This document shows, one piece after another, positions 27,444 through 36,478 of a DNA stretch of 64,000 nucleotides. Within the stretch, counting starts at the first letter, position 1. Each line of letters opens with the position of its first letter. This stretch comes from Streptomyces fungicidicus (lineage in GTDB: Bacteria > Actinomycetota > Actinomycetes > Streptomycetales > Streptomycetaceae), in contig NZ_CP023407.1 in assembly GCF_003665435.1 (NCBI RefSeq), positions 1,426,001 through 1,490,000 on the forward strand. The letters run 5' to 3'. The translations under genes were made by a program, and so were the position numbers. The notes under the pieces are model-generated. The model was not told the DNA's origin, made no database searches, and saw only the letters and a list, made by a program, of their open reading frames with translations.

Positions 27444-28655
27444 TCAGTTGCCGCGAGCGGGCAGCACCCCGCTGAGCAGGAACGCGACGCTCCGCTCCTT
27501 CTCCGTCCAGGCCCTGGTGTCGAGTTCGACGGACTGCAGCAGCGCGCACTCGACCTGGTAGCCGTGTTCCGTGAGATTCCGGCCGATGAGTTCGGCCGTG
27601 TCCCGGGTGGCGGCGTGCGTGACGATGCGCTGCGGACGGCGGTCGGCGACCGCGGAGACGACGGCCGCTCCCCCGCCGCCGACCCGGACGACATCCGGCT
27701 CGGGGAGGTTCTCCAGGACGTGCGGGGCGGTGCCGTGCACGATCTGCAGCTGGACGCCGTACCGGCGGGCGGTGGCGTCGGTGCGGGCGCAGGCGCCCGG
27801 ATCGCTGTCGACGGCGATGACGGCGGCGCCCGCGCGGGCGGCGTCGGTGGCGAAGGCGCCGCTCCGGCACCCGATGTCCCAGACGAGGTCGCCGAGCCGC
27901 GGGCCCAGCCGGGCGAGTTGGGAGGTGCGCAGGGGTTCCCGCTCGCCCTCGCCGAGTTCGCCGCCGTACTCCCCGGCGGGCAGCGACCAGCCGCGGGGGC
28001 CGCCCGCGGGGTCCCGGCCGGCCAGCCAGCCGCCGGACTCACCGGCGCCGGCCCGGCCGCCGACGACGATGACGACGTTGGGGTCGCGCCAGGTGTGGTC
28101 GGCGGCCTTCTCCGAGGTGACGACGCTGACCTGCTCGCGTGCGGTGCCCAGTTCCTCGCAGATGACGAAGGTGCGGTGGACGCCCTCCAGGAGCAGCCCC
28201 AGTTCGGCGGGGCCGGCGCCGGGCGAGGTGAGGACCGCCACCTTGGTGTGGGCCCGGCATACGTTCACCGCGCGTCGCAGGGTGCGCGGGTGTGCGACGA
28301 CCACGTGGGCGTCGTCCCAGGGCATTCCGGCGCGGGCGAAGGCCGCGGCGACGGAGGAGACGCCGGGGACGACCTCGACCTCGAGTCCGAACTCGGGTGC
28401 GCGCAGGGTCCGTACGACGCCGAAGAAGCCGGGGTCGCCGTCGGCGAGGACGACGGCCGTGCCGCGGTGGGCGGCGATGCGGCGGGCGGCGAGCGCGACG
28501 GATCCGAGCCGAATGCGCTCGGCTCCGCGGGGCACCTCGGGGAGTGCCAGGTGATGGGCCGCGCCGGCCACCAGTGTGGCGGCGCCCAGGGCGGAGCGGG
28601 CCGCGTCGGTCAGCGGCGAACCGTCCCAGCCGATCACCGTGACCCGGTCGGCCAT
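27444..28655 (-). CDS. cobL: Precorrin-6Y C5,15-methyltransferase (decarboxylating), CobL
   Basis: 403 residues, a CbiE-CbiT fusion. The N-terminal half is a tetrapyrrole methylase (VTVIGWDGSPLTDAARSAL, VVLADGDPGFFGVVRTL, EVVPGVSSVAAAFARAG). The C-terminal half is a class I SAM methyltransferase (DLVWDIGCRSGAFATDAAR, AVIAVDSDPGACARTDA). It methylates precorrin-6B at C5 and C15 and removes the acetate carboxyl at C12 in aerobic cobalamin synthesis. It is transcribed in the same direction as the BluB-CobT gene, 370 bp away. Confidence 0.93.
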   Translation of the reverse strand: MADRVTVIGWDGSPLTDAARSALGAATLVAGAAHHLALPEVPRGAERIRLGSVALAARRIAAHRGTAVVLADGDPGFFGVVRTLRAPEFGLEVEVVPGVSSVAAAFARAGMPWDDAHVVVAHPRTLRRAVNVCRAHTKVAVLTSPGAGPAELGLLLEGVHRTFVICEELGTAREQVSVVTSEKAADHTWRDPNVVIVVGGRAGAGESGGWLAGRDPAGGPRGWSLPAGEYGGELGEGEREPLRTSQLARLGPRLGDLVWDIGCRSGAFATDAARAGAAVIAVDSDPGACARTDATARRYGVQLQIVHGTAPHVLENLPEPDVVRVGGGGAAVVSAVADRRPQRIVTHAATRDTAELIGRNLTEHGYQVECALLQSVELDTRAWTEKERSVAFLLSGVLPARGN

Positions 28656-28771
28656 CGTCGTCAGTCTCCTGGGGTCTGCGCAGGTCGTCGTCGGCTGTCC
28701 CGCGACGGGGCGGGTCCCGTGAGACTACCTGGTGCAGCCACGGACCGCGCCGCCGGTACCGCGTCCGGAGC

Positions 28772-29407
28772 TCAGTTCCAGTCCGGGTACGCGCTGAAGC
28801 CGCCGGTGTCGGCGAGTGGTCCGTCCGCGCCCTCGATGTCCTCGGGCAGCAGGCTCCACACGATGAAGTCGGTGCGCACGTCGCTCCAGCCGTCCTCGGT
28901 GCGGACATGGGCTATGCACGCGTTGCGCAGCACGCCCTCGCTGATGCAGCCGATCTTCTGGGCGACCTGCTGGGAGGCGGCGTTGTCGGCGGCCGTGCGC
29001 AGTTCGACCCGCTCGAACTTCTGGTCGCCGAAGAGCCACTGGGCGGTGGCGAGCGCGGCTTCGGAGGCGTAGCCCTCGCCGCGTGCCCAGGGGGCGACGA
29101 TGTACGAGAGCTCGGTGGCGCGTACGTGCCAGTTCGTCCTGGTGAGCTGGATGAGGCCGACCAGGCGCTGGGTGAGGAACTCGGTGACGGCGAGGTCGAG
29201 TCCGCGGCCGGCCGCGCGCTCGGCGGGGGCGTGATCGGTGATCCAGGTGCGGGCGGCCTGTTCGGAGAAGGGCTGGGGGACGTCGGTCCAGGCGCCGACC
29301 TGCTCGTCGTTCATCATCTCTGCGAGGGCGGGGACGTCGTCCGTGTCGAGGGGGCGCAGCACCAACCGCTCCGTGCTGATGGAGATGTTGGGGAAGGTGC
29401 TCGTCAT
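28772..29407 (-). CDS. GNAT N-acetyltransferase, RimJ/RimL-like
   Basis: 211 residues. STERLVLRPLDTDDVPALAEMM opens the domain as in RimJ/RimL-type acetyltransferases; the CoA-loop region is PWARGEGYASEAALATAQWL, followed by VELRTAADNAASQQVAQKIGC. Members of this subgroup acetylate N-terminal or antibiotic amino groups, but no substrate can be inferred here. The ATG at 29407 is chosen; an upstream extension to 29497 lacks conserved sequence. It stands alone between cobL and metQ. Confidence 0.85.
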   Translation of the reverse strand: MTSTFPNISISTERLVLRPLDTDDVPALAEMMNDEQVGAWTDVPQPFSEQAARTWITDHAPAERAAGRGLDLAVTEFLTQRLVGLIQLTRTNWHVRATELSYIVAPWARGEGYASEAALATAQWLFGDQKFERVELRTAADNAASQQVAQKIGCISEGVLRNACIAHVRTEDGWSDVRTDFIVWSLLPEDIEGADGPLADTGGFSAYPDWN

Positions 29408-29477
29408 GCGCCGCTCCGTAACCTGAGAGACCGTCGGGTGCTGCTGAACTGCCCAGCATGCAGCATGGAAGCACGGC

Positions 29478-29510
29478 GCCGCACCACGGGGTCTCACCCC
29501 GTGGTGCGGC
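29478..29510 (-). terminator. Terminator hairpin after metQ
   Basis: A perfect 15-bp stem (29478-29492 with 29496-29510) closes a CTC loop, 12 bp past the metQ stop. Confidence 0.85.
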
Positions 29511-29522
29511 GGGCGCGGCGGA

Positions 29523-30350
29523 TCAGAAGGACGCGAGGACGGAACCGGCGTACTTGTCCTCGATGAACTTCTTCACCTCGGGCGAGGTGAGGAGCTCGGC
29601 GAGCTTCTTCACGCGCGGGTCGTCCTCCTGGCCCTCCTTGACGGCGAGGAGGTTGTTGTTCGGGTTGCCCTCCGCCTTCTCCAGGACGAGGGCGTCGTCG
29701 GCGGGCTTGAGGTCGGCCTCGATCGCGTAGTTGCCGTTGACGACCGCCGCGTCGACGTCCTCGAGGGAGCGGGGCGTCTGGGCCGCCTCCAGCTCCTTGA
29801 ACTTGAGGTTCTTCGGGTTCTTCGTGATGTCCTGGGGGGTCGCCGCGGTGCCGACGCCGTCCTTGAGGGTGAGCAGGCCGTTGGCGGCGAGCAGTTGCAG
29901 CGAGCGGCCCTCGTTGACGGTGTCGTTGGGGATGGCGATGGTGGCGCCGTTCTTCAGCGCGTCGGCCTTGTCGACCTTGTTCGAGTAGAGGCCGAGCGGC
30001 TCCAGGTGCACGTCGACGACGGACACGATGTGCGTGCCGTTCTTCTTGTTGAAGTCGTCGAGGTACGGCTGGGTCTGGAAGAAGTTGGCGCCGACCGAGC
30101 CGTCCTCGGTGGCCGTGTTCGGGGTGACGTAGTCGGTGAACTCCTTGACCTCGAGGTCGAGGCCGGCCTTCTCGGCGAGGTTGTCCTTGACGAAGGTCAG
30201 GATCTCGGCGTGCGGCACGGGGCTCGCGGCGACGATCAGCGGGCCGGAGGTGTCGGAGGCGGAGTCCTTGTCGGCGCCGCAGGCGGTGAGCCCGAGGGTG
30301 AGGGCTCCGGCGGCGAGGACAGCGGTGGTGATCTTGGCGGTGTTACGCAC
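29523..30350 (-). CDS. metQ: Methionine ABC transporter substrate-binding lipoprotein
   Basis: 275-residue NlpA/MetQ family lipoprotein. The signal peptide ends in the lipobox LTAC at about residue 24. The mature part contains VAASPVPHAEIL, ANFFQTQPYLDDF and AIPNDTVNEGRSLQLL, the usual MetQ segments. It captures methionine at the outer membrane surface for the MetNI importer encoded directly upstream. It is the last gene of metN-metI-metQ and is followed by a strong hairpin. Confidence 0.93.
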   Translation of the reverse strand: MRNTAKITTAVLAAGALTLGLTACGADKDSASDTSGPLIVAASPVPHAEILTFVKDNLAEKAGLDLEVKEFTDYVTPNTATEDGSVGANFFQTQPYLDDFNKKNGTHIVSVVDVHLEPLGLYSNKVDKADALKNGATIAIPNDTVNEGRSLQLLAANGLLTLKDGVGTAATPQDITKNPKNLKFKELEAAQTPRSLEDVDAAVVNGNYAIEADLKPADDALVLEKAEGNPNNNLLAVKEGQEDDPRVKKLAELLTSPEVKKFIEDKYAGSVLASF

Positions 30351-30433
30351 GAAAAGTGCCTTTCCTTGGGTGGTGCGGCCCCGTGTCGGGTATTACGGGG
30401 AGTCTTCGGGGGCGGTGCGGGGGCGGGCGGCGG

Positions 30434-31171
30434 TCACGCGACCTTGCCGACGTCGGCCCCGGCGGGCTCCTTGGCCCTGAGGAGCCGGAGCCTGGGCGAG
30501 GGGCCGGAGCGGCCGCCGCGGCGGTGCAGGGAGCGGGCCGCGAAGTCGCCGGCGAACTGGATGACGGAGATGACCACGGCGAGGATCGCGACGGTGATCC
30601 ACATCAGTTCGCTGTCGAAGCGCTGGTAGCCGTAGCGGACGGCGAAGTCGCCGAGGCCGCCGCCGCCCACGGCGCCGGCCATGGCCGAGTATCCGATGAG
30701 GGCGATGACCGTGGTGGTGGTGCTGGCGATCAGCGAGGGCAGCGCCTCGGGGACGAGGACCTTGCGGACGATCGTCCAGGTGTTGCCCCCCATGGACTGC
30801 ACGGCCTCGACGAGCCCGTGGTCCACCTCGCGGACGGCCGTCTCCACGAGCCGGGCGAAGAAGGGGATGCCGCTGATGGCGAGCGGCACGATCGCGGCCT
30901 CGCTGCCGATGGACGTGCCGGTGACCCAGCGGGTGAAGCTGGTCAGGGCGACCATGAGGATGATGAACGGCATCGAGCGGCCGATGTTGACGATCTGCCC
31001 GATGACCTTGCTCACCAGAGTGTTCTGCAGCAGTCCGCCCCTGTCGGTGAGGACGAGCAGGACGCCGAGCGGAAGACCGCCGGCGACGGCGATCAGGGTG
31101 GACCAGCCGACCATGATCAGCGTCTCGATACACGCCTGTTCGAGCAGCGGCTGCATCTGGGTCCAGGTCAC
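30434..31171 (-). CDS. metI: Methionine ABC transporter permease
   Basis: 245-residue MetI-type permease with about five membrane helices. The cytoplasmic coupling segment EVDHGLVEAVQSMGGNTWTI is the EAA loop that contacts MetN. The start overlaps the metN stop (ATGA), implying translational coupling. The C-terminal ~30 residues are basic and probably cytoplasmic. Confidence 0.93.
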   Translation of the reverse strand: MTWTQMQPLLEQACIETLIMVGWSTLIAVAGGLPLGVLLVLTDRGGLLQNTLVSKVIGQIVNIGRSMPFIILMVALTSFTRWVTGTSIGSEAAIVPLAISGIPFFARLVETAVREVDHGLVEAVQSMGGNTWTIVRKVLVPEALPSLIASTTTTVIALIGYSAMAGAVGGGGLGDFAVRYGYQRFDSELMWITVAILAVVISVIQFAGDFAARSLHRRGGRSGPSPRLRLLRAKEPAGADVGKVA

Positions 31172-32220
31172 TTGGCCCCCTCCTTCACCAGCGCGGGCTG
31201 TTCCCGGTTCACGACGTCGATCTGGAGGCCCTGTTCGCGCAGGAAGCCGATGGGCACGACGTTGTCCTCGTAGCGGCCGGGCAGTTCGATGCGCATCCGG
31301 CCGACCTGGAGGCCGCCGACGGTGTCGATGGCCGCGCCGAGGATCGATATGTCGATGTTGTAGGTGCGCGAGAGCTGGGAGATGACCGGCTGGGTCGCGC
31401 TCTCGCCGTGGAACGTGATGTCTAGGACGGTGCGTTCGTCGCCGGTGGCCTCGCCGCCCACCGGGAAGAGCGCGGAGGCCAGTTCGGAGCCGGGGGTGGC
31501 GAGGAGCTCGCTGACCGTGCCGGACTCGACGATGCGGCCGTCGTCCATGAGGGCGGCCGAGTCGCAGATCTGCTTCACGACGTCCATCTCGTGCGTGATG
31601 AGCAGGACGGTGAGGCCGAGCTGCCGGTTCAGGTCGCGCAGCAGCTGCAGGATCGAGCGGGTGGTCTCCGGGTCGAGGGCGCTGGTGGCCTCGTCGGAGA
31701 GCAGCACCTTGGGGTCGCCGGCCAGGGCGCGGGCGATGCCGACGCGCTGCTTCTGGCCGCCGGAGAGCTGGGCGGGGTAGGCCTTCGCCTTGTCGGCGAG
31801 GCCGACCAGGTCGAGGAGCTCCAGCGCCTTGCGGGAACGTTCCTTCCCCGAGGTGCCCAGGATTTCCAGCGGCAGTTCGACGTTGTCCTGCACGGTGCGC
31901 GAGGAGAGCAGGTTGAAGTGCTGGAAGACCATGCCGATGCGGCTGCGCGCCTGCCGCAGCTCCCGGCCGGCCCGGGGGCCGCGGCCGGCGAGCGCGGTGA
32001 GGTCCTGTCCGGCCACGGTCACGGTGCCCGAGGTGGGCCGTTCCAGCAGGTTGACGCAGCGGATGAGGGAGGACTTGCCGGCGCCGGACTGGCCGATGAC
32101 GCCGTAGACCTCGCCCTCGCGGACGTGCAGGTCGACGCCGTCCAGGGCGGTGACCTCCCGGCCGCGGGAGCGGTAGACCTTCGTGAGGCCCGAGGTGGTG
32201 ATCACGTGGGTTTCCGTCAC
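31168..32220 (-). CDS. metN: Methionine ABC transporter ATPase
   Basis: About 350 residues. Walker A GQSGAGKSSLIR, signature LSGGQKQRVGIARAL, Walker B VLLSDEATSALD, and a C-terminal NIL regulatory domain (about 275-345) that binds methionine for feedback inhibition. The GTG at 32220 is used because the conserved sequence (TTSGLTKVYRS) begins soon after; a TTG at 32262 and a GTG a few codons later are also possible, and no clear ribosome site decides. First gene of metNIQ. Confidence 0.92.
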   Translation of the reverse strand: MTETHVITTSGLTKVYRSRGREVTALDGVDLHVREGEVYGVIGQSGAGKSSLIRCVNLLERPTSGTVTVAGQDLTALAGRGPRAGRELRQARSRIGMVFQHFNLLSSRTVQDNVELPLEILGTSGKERSRKALELLDLVGLADKAKAYPAQLSGGQKQRVGIARALAGDPKVLLSDEATSALDPETTRSILQLLRDLNRQLGLTVLLITHEMDVVKQICDSAALMDDGRIVESGTVSELLATPGSELASALFPVGGEATGDERTVLDITFHGESATQPVISQLSRTYNIDISILGAAIDTVGGLQVGRMRIELPGRYEDNVVPIGFLREQGLQIDVVNREQPALVKEGAK

Positions 32221-32593
32221 TGTCGAGGGCACGGCGCGTCGTGGGCGCCGGGCCCGGGGCAATCAGGGTCGAAAGCAGCAGCAGGGCGCACTGATCCCGC
32301 GGGTGCGGCAGAGAAGTCCGTGGAGAACGTGCGCGGGGGCGTGACTCAGTCGCACAGGGGGACGGACATGAGCCGGCTCTCGCTTCGGGGCGCGAGGCTC
32401 AGGTGGTGCGGGGGCCCTCTAGAAGGCCCACATTCGGCACTGGCGCATACAACGAGCACCGGGCGTCGTGGTCGCCTCGGTCGCAGGGATGCGGTCGCTC
32501 GTCGTGGTCATGCGGTCAGTAAAGCAGACGTTTGCTCCTGACCGGACACGGCTGTCCGCATTATGGACAGCCGTGGACACCCGTGAGCCCACG
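32221..32593. other. metN leader and intergenic region
   Basis: This holds the metN promoter and leader plus the terminator of the HAD gene. No SAM riboswitch core was recognised. On the minus strand a hairpin-forming stretch near 32370-32405 precedes a seven-codon open frame (MSVPLCD, 32369-32346), which could be a leader peptide or chance. Confidence 0.45.
32547..32575 (-). terminator. Terminator hairpin after the HAD phosphatase gene
   Basis: A perfect 11-bp stem (32547-32557 with 32565-32575) closes a seven-base A/T-rich loop, 19 bp beyond the stop. Confidence 0.75.
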
Positions 32594-33244
32594 TCAGGGG
32601 CGTGCGGAGATCTCCACCCCGCCGTCCGTGACCTGTACGGACAGGGCCGAGAGGTCCTCGACGACGAGGTCGGCGGTCAGCTCGTGGGCCCGGTGGGTTG
32701 TGGCCAAGGCCACGGTGGCCATCCCGGCGGCGCGGCCGGCCTGGAGCCCGGCCGGGGCGTCCTCGAAGACGACGCAGTGCGCGGGGTCGACGCCCAGGGT
32801 GCGGGCGGCGAGGAGGTAGGGCTCGGGGTCGGGCTTGCCGCGGGTGATGTCGTCTGCGGCGACGAGGGTCTTGGGCAGGATGCCGACGGCCTCGAGGCGG
32901 GCCTCGGCCAGGCGCCGGGTGGCGGAGGTGACCACGGCCCAGCGCTCGGCGGGCAGCGCAGCGAGGAGGTCCCGGGTCCCGGGCAGCAGGTGGACACCGC
33001 CCTGGGGCACGTCCTCCACCTCCAGGTCCTCGATCCGCGCCACGGCCTCCGGCACGACATGGGCGGGCAGCAGGTCGGCGGCTATCTCCGCGGCCGGCCG
33101 CCCGTGCAGCTCGACCCGCCCGAACCGCTCGGCCGTGATCCCGTACTCGGCGGCCCAGCGCGTCCAGCAGCGGTTCACCGAGGCGAGGGAGGAGACGAGG
33201 GTTCCGTCGTTGTCGAACAGCAGGGCCTGTGCATGGATGGTCAT
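32594..33244 (-). CDS. HAD-superfamily sugar-phosphatase-like hydrolase
   Basis: 216 residues. Motif I FDNDGTLVSS (nucleophile Asp11, acid/base Asp13), motif II VVTSATRRLAEARL, motif III GKPDPEPYLLAARTLG, motif IV VVFEDAPAGLQAGRAAGM. The cap domain lies between motifs I and II, as in subfamily IA beta-phosphoglucomutase-like phosphatases. Substrate unknown, probably a small sugar phosphate. The ATG at 33244 begins the fold directly. Confidence 0.9.
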   Translation of the reverse strand: MTIHAQALLFDNDGTLVSSLASVNRCWTRWAAEYGITAERFGRVELHGRPAAEIAADLLPAHVVPEAVARIEDLEVEDVPQGGVHLLPGTRDLLAALPAERWAVVTSATRRLAEARLEAVGILPKTLVAADDITRGKPDPEPYLLAARTLGVDPAHCVVFEDAPAGLQAGRAAGMATVALATTHRAHELTADLVVEDLSALSVQVTDGGVEISARP

Positions 33245-33375
33245 GCCATCGACCTTACGGTCCTGCCGTACCCCGCCGGATTCCCCGGGTCCGGCACCGG
33301 CCGCGGCGGACTCCGGAACCGGTGCTCGCGGGGGCGCGGACACCGGGGGTTTTCCGGCGTAATAGGGTCGCTGGC

Positions 33376-33735
33376 ATGCTTGATGTCCTGACCGTGGTGA
33401 CCGGTGTCGCCGCGCTGCTGCTCGGCGCCTGGTGCGGTTGGGCCGCCTACCGTGACCAGCCCACGAAGGACTGGCACTTCATCGGGATGGCCGTGGTCAC
33501 GCTGCTGGCGCTGGTCCAGCTGGCCGTCGGGATCGTGCGGCTGGCCGGGGGCGGGACGCCGGAGCAGGGTACGACGGTCTTCGTGGCGTATCTGCTCGGC
33601 GCGTTCGCGTGCGTTCCCGCGGCGGGCTTCCTCTCGCTGGGCGAGCGCACCCGCTGGGGATCGGTGACGGTCGCCGCGAGCGGTGTGGTGCTGGCCGTGC
33701 TGGAGGTGCGCCTCCATGACATCTGGGGAGGCTGA
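33376..33735 (+). CDS. Small integral membrane protein, unknown function
   Basis: 119 residues with four predicted membrane helices separated by short polar loops (DQPTKDWHF, GGGTPEQG, GERTRWG). I do not recognise a family beyond general actinomycete membrane proteins. It lies one base before a second small membrane protein gene, so the two are surely co-expressed and may interact. Confidence 0.85.
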   Translation: MLDVLTVVTGVAALLLGAWCGWAAYRDQPTKDWHFIGMAVVTLLALVQLAVGIVRLAGGGTPEQGTTVFVAYLLGAFACVPAAGFLSLGERTRWGSVTVAASGVVLAVLEVRLHDIWGG

Positions 33736-33736
33736 G

Positions 33737-34165
33737 ATGACCGCGACGCGGGAGAAGCCGGCCGGGACGCGGCTGATCGGCGGGCCCGGACTGCTGCTGG
33801 TGTGGCTGTACGGGGTGATGGTCGTCGGCGCGGTGTCGCGCTCGGCGTACCAGATCGCCACCGAGTTCGACCGGGCGCCGCTCGCGTACACGCTGTCGGC
33901 GCTGGCCGGGCTGGTCTACGGCTTCATCACCTACACCCTGGTGCGCGGCGGGGAGACGGCTCGCAGGGCGGCGCTGGTGTGCTGCGCCGCCGAGCTCGTG
34001 GGCGTGCTGACCGTGGGCACCTGGACTCTGGTGGAGCCGTCCGCGTTCCCCGACGCGACCGTGTGGTCGGACTACGGGATGGGATACCTCTTCATCCCGG
34101 TGCTGCTGCCCCTCACCGCCGTGTACTGGCTGCGCAGGGCGCGTCCCGGGCGGCCGGCGTCCTGA
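33737..34165 (+). CDS. Small integral membrane protein, unknown function
   Basis: 142 residues with about four membrane helices and a basic C-terminus (LRRARPGRPAS). The ATG at 33737 lies one base after the upstream stop; the frame is open further back, but that would overlap the first gene. It resembles hypothetical Streptomyces membrane proteins; no function can be given. It converges with an acetyltransferase gene one base away. Confidence 0.85.
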   Translation: MTATREKPAGTRLIGGPGLLLVWLYGVMVVGAVSRSAYQIATEFDRAPLAYTLSALAGLVYGFITYTLVRGGETARRAALVCCAAELVGVLTVGTWTLVEPSAFPDATVWSDYGMGYLFIPVLLPLTAVYWLRRARPGRPAS

Positions 34166-34166
34166 T

Positions 34167-34664
34167 TCACGCGGTCGTCGCGTACGCCTGCGACCGCTTC
34201 TCCAGCACGATCATCGGTACGCCGTCGGCGCCCTGGGACGTGCCCACGCGCTGGTAGCCGACCTTGCTGTAGAGGCGCAGGTTGCTCTCGCTGCGGTGCC
34301 CGGCGTGCAGCCGGAACGTCCTGGCGCCCCGTTCGCCGGCGAGGGCGGACTCCGCGGCCCGGAGCAGACGCGCCCCGATGCCGTGTCCCTGGAGGCGGGG
34401 GTGGACGCAGAGCTTGCCGATCGCGGCGGCGCCGTCCTCGGTGATCCTGCCGTGCACCGAGCCGACGATCTCGTCGCCGAGGCGGGCGACGAACACGCAG
34501 TCGGCGGCGACCTCCTCGCGGACCGACTCGAGGGTCTGGACGAGCGGGTCGATGCGGTAGTTGCCGTAGAGGGCCGCCTCGCTCTGGAAGCACAGGTACT
34601 GCAACCTGAAGATCTGCTCGGCGTCCTGCTCGGCCGCCGCAGAGATGGTCACGCTCATGCCCAT
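34167..34664 (-). CDS. GNAT N-acetyltransferase
   Basis: 165 residues. The acetyl-CoA loop reads LCVHPRLQGHGIGARLLRAAE, followed by FRLHAGHRSESNLRLYSKVGYQR, the classic GNAT beta5 region. The ATG at 34664 is chosen for its GGGAGG ribosome site nine bases upstream. Substrate unknown. Confidence 0.88.
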   Translation of the reverse strand: MGMSVTISAAAEQDAEQIFRLQYLCFQSEAALYGNYRIDPLVQTLESVREEVAADCVFVARLGDEIVGSVHGRITEDGAAAIGKLCVHPRLQGHGIGARLLRAAESALAGERGARTFRLHAGHRSESNLRLYSKVGYQRVGTSQGADGVPMIVLEKRSQAYATTA

Positions 34665-34721
34665 GTGCGCATGCCTCCCGCTCACCTGATCACCTGTCGT
34701 CCCTCACTCCTATCCCCGTCC

Positions 34722-35234
34722 TCAGCGCCCCGCAATCTCCGGTGTGAGCAAACGCCGCAGACATCCCAGGCATCTGGAGCGTTCCGGGCCGAGACTGCCC
34801 TGTGAGATAGCCAACTCCCCCGCGATTTCCCGGTATGTCGGATCGCGAGGGGACAGCAGCGCCTCGATCAGCCGGGGGCAGCGGCCGGGCAGTCGCAGTG
34901 CGGCGTCGCGCAGCGCGCGGCGGCGGGCGGCGGCGAGCACCAGGCGTTCGGGATCGTGCCGGCCGGTGTCGGCGGGGTCGCCGGTCAACGCCGTTTCCCG
35001 GCGGGCCCTGCGGCGGGTGCGGCGGGCCTCCGTGCGGACGGCCCGGCGCAGCCAGTCCGGCGGGTCGGGCGGCGGGCCGTCGGTGCCGAGGCGTTCCAGG
35101 AGGCGCAGCCAGACCGCCTGTTCCAGGTCGCCGGGCTCGGCCCCGCAGCCGGGCGCCTCGGCGGAGGCCTCCGCGGTGAGCAGCGGGCGCAGCGAGACGA
35201 GCAGTTCGTACGCCGTGACCGGTACAGGTGTCAT
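34722..35234 (-). CDS. Sigma-70-like (ECF-type) factor
   Basis: 170 residues. Region 2-like sequence is weak (DLEQAVWLRLLERL, DWLRRAVRTEARRTRRRARRE). Region 4 is clear: LSPRDPTYREIAGELAISQGSLGPERSRCLGCLRRLL, a helix-turn-helix that would read the -35 element. The Cys-x-x-Cys near the C-terminus is unusual. It lacks a neighbouring anti-sigma gene. It could be a true ECF sigma factor or a sigma-like accessory protein. Confidence 0.78.
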   Translation of the reverse strand: MTPVPVTAYELLVSLRPLLTAEASAEAPGCGAEPGDLEQAVWLRLLERLGTDGPPPDPPDWLRRAVRTEARRTRRRARRETALTGDPADTGRHDPERLVLAAARRRALRDAALRLPGRCPRLIEALLSPRDPTYREIAGELAISQGSLGPERSRCLGCLRRLLTPEIAGR

Positions 35235-35308
35235 ACGCGCAACGACTCGGCCGCCCCGGGCACGGTTGCCGGGGCGGCCGCGGTTCACCCCTGGCGGGGC
35301 CGGACGTC

Positions 35309-36478
35309 TCAGCCGTTGACGAAGTCCTCGCGGGCCAGCAGCCCGGTGTCCGGGTTGTCGGTGAAGACGCCGTCGATGCCGGTGGCGAAGTAGGCGCGGT
35401 AGGCGCCGAAGACGTCGCCGTAGGCGTCGGGGTCGGTGCCCTTGCGGAAGTCGGCGGGCAGGAAGGGGTTCTCGTTGCGCATGGTGTAGGGGTGCAGGAT
35501 CAGGCCCGCGCGGTGGGCGTCCCGCACCAGGCTGCTGGGCGCGGTGAGCCGGCCGCTCGCGTCGCGCGGGATGACCAGGTCGAGGGTGGGGCCGATGCCC
35601 TGGGCGTAGGAGGCGATCTCCTTGAGGCCCTCTGGGGTGACGAGGTCGGCGACGGTGCGCGGGTCGCCGGACTCGACGAAGTCCCAGGGGCGGCTGTTCG
35701 CGCCGGACAGCAGCACCACGAGCGGGTTGCCGACGAGCCCGCGCAGCCGCTGGACGCTGGTCGGCTCGAACGACTGGAGGATCACCGGCGCGTTCCGGCC
35801 GTCCTTGCCGTGCTTGCGCAGCAGCTTGGCCACCCGTTCCTCCAGGCCGAGGCCCAGACCGCGGAAGTAGGTGGGGTGCTTGGTCTCGGGGTAGATCCAG
35901 ACCTGCTTGCCGCGCTTGCGGGTCTGCTCGTCCTGCCAGCGCAGCACCTCCTCGAAGGTGGGGATCTCCCAGCGGCCGTCGTACAGGGTGTTGTGCGGGC
36001 GGTTGGCGGGGATGCGCTCGACCGCGCGGAGCCGCTTCAGCTCGGCGAGGGTGAAGTCCTCGGTGAACCAGCCGGTGACGGCGGCGCCGTCCAGCGTCTT
36101 GGTGGTGCGGCGGCCGGCGAACTCGGGGTGGTCGGCGACGTCCGTGGTGCCGCCGATCTCCGGCTCGTGCCGGCAGACGATGTGGCCGTCCCTGGTGGGC
36201 ACCAGGTCGCCCGCCTCGACGATGTCCGCGCCCATGTCGAGGGCGAGCTGATAGGCGCCGAGGGTGTGCTCGGGCCGGTAGCCGCTGGCTCCGCGGTGGC
36301 CGACGATCGTGGGGACGGGCAGACCCTTCAGCCCCCGGCCCGCGCCGTGCCGCGCGTCGGCGGCCCGCGCCGTGCCGGCCGGTCCCAGGACCGCTCCGCC
36401 CGCGCCCAGCACCGCCGCGCCGAGGAGGGCCCGCCGTCCGGTTCCGCCCGCGTGTCCGTTCGACTCCCGCTGTGCCAT
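35309..36478 (-). CDS. Secreted glycerophosphodiester phosphodiesterase
   Basis: 389 residues. The N-terminus has a twin-arginine signal (GTGRRALLGAAVLGAGGAVLG) cut near residue 40. The GDPD fold follows: VGHRGASGYRPEHT (catalytic histidine), VEAGDLVPTRDGHIV, ETKHPTYFRGLG and GVFTDNPDTGLL at the end. It would release glycerol-3-phosphate from deacylated lipids or teichoic acids outside the cell. AGGAGGG lies five bases before the ATG. Confidence 0.92.
   Translation of the reverse strand: MAQRESNGHAGGTGRRALLGAAVLGAGGAVLGPAGTARAADARHGAGRGLKGLPVPTIVGHRGASGYRPEHTLGAYQLALDMGADIVEAGDLVPTRDGHIVCRHEPEIGGTTDVADHPEFAGRRTTKTLDGAAVTGWFTEDFTLAELKRLRAVERIPANRPHNTLYDGRWEIPTFEEVLRWQDEQTRKRGKQVWIYPETKHPTYFRGLGLGLEERVAKLLRKHGKDGRNAPVILQSFEPTSVQRLRGLVGNPLVVLLSGANSRPWDFVESGDPRTVADLVTPEGLKEIASYAQGIGPTLDLVIPRDASGRLTAPSSLVRDAHRAGLILHPYTMRNENPFLPADFRKGTDPDAYGDVFGAYRAYFATGIDGVFTDNPDTGLLAREDFVNG

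Noticed and set aside
32221..32593. SAM riboswitch upstream of metN
   Set aside because: No recognisable S-box or SAM-IV core. A covariance search would be decisive; a hit would reverse this.
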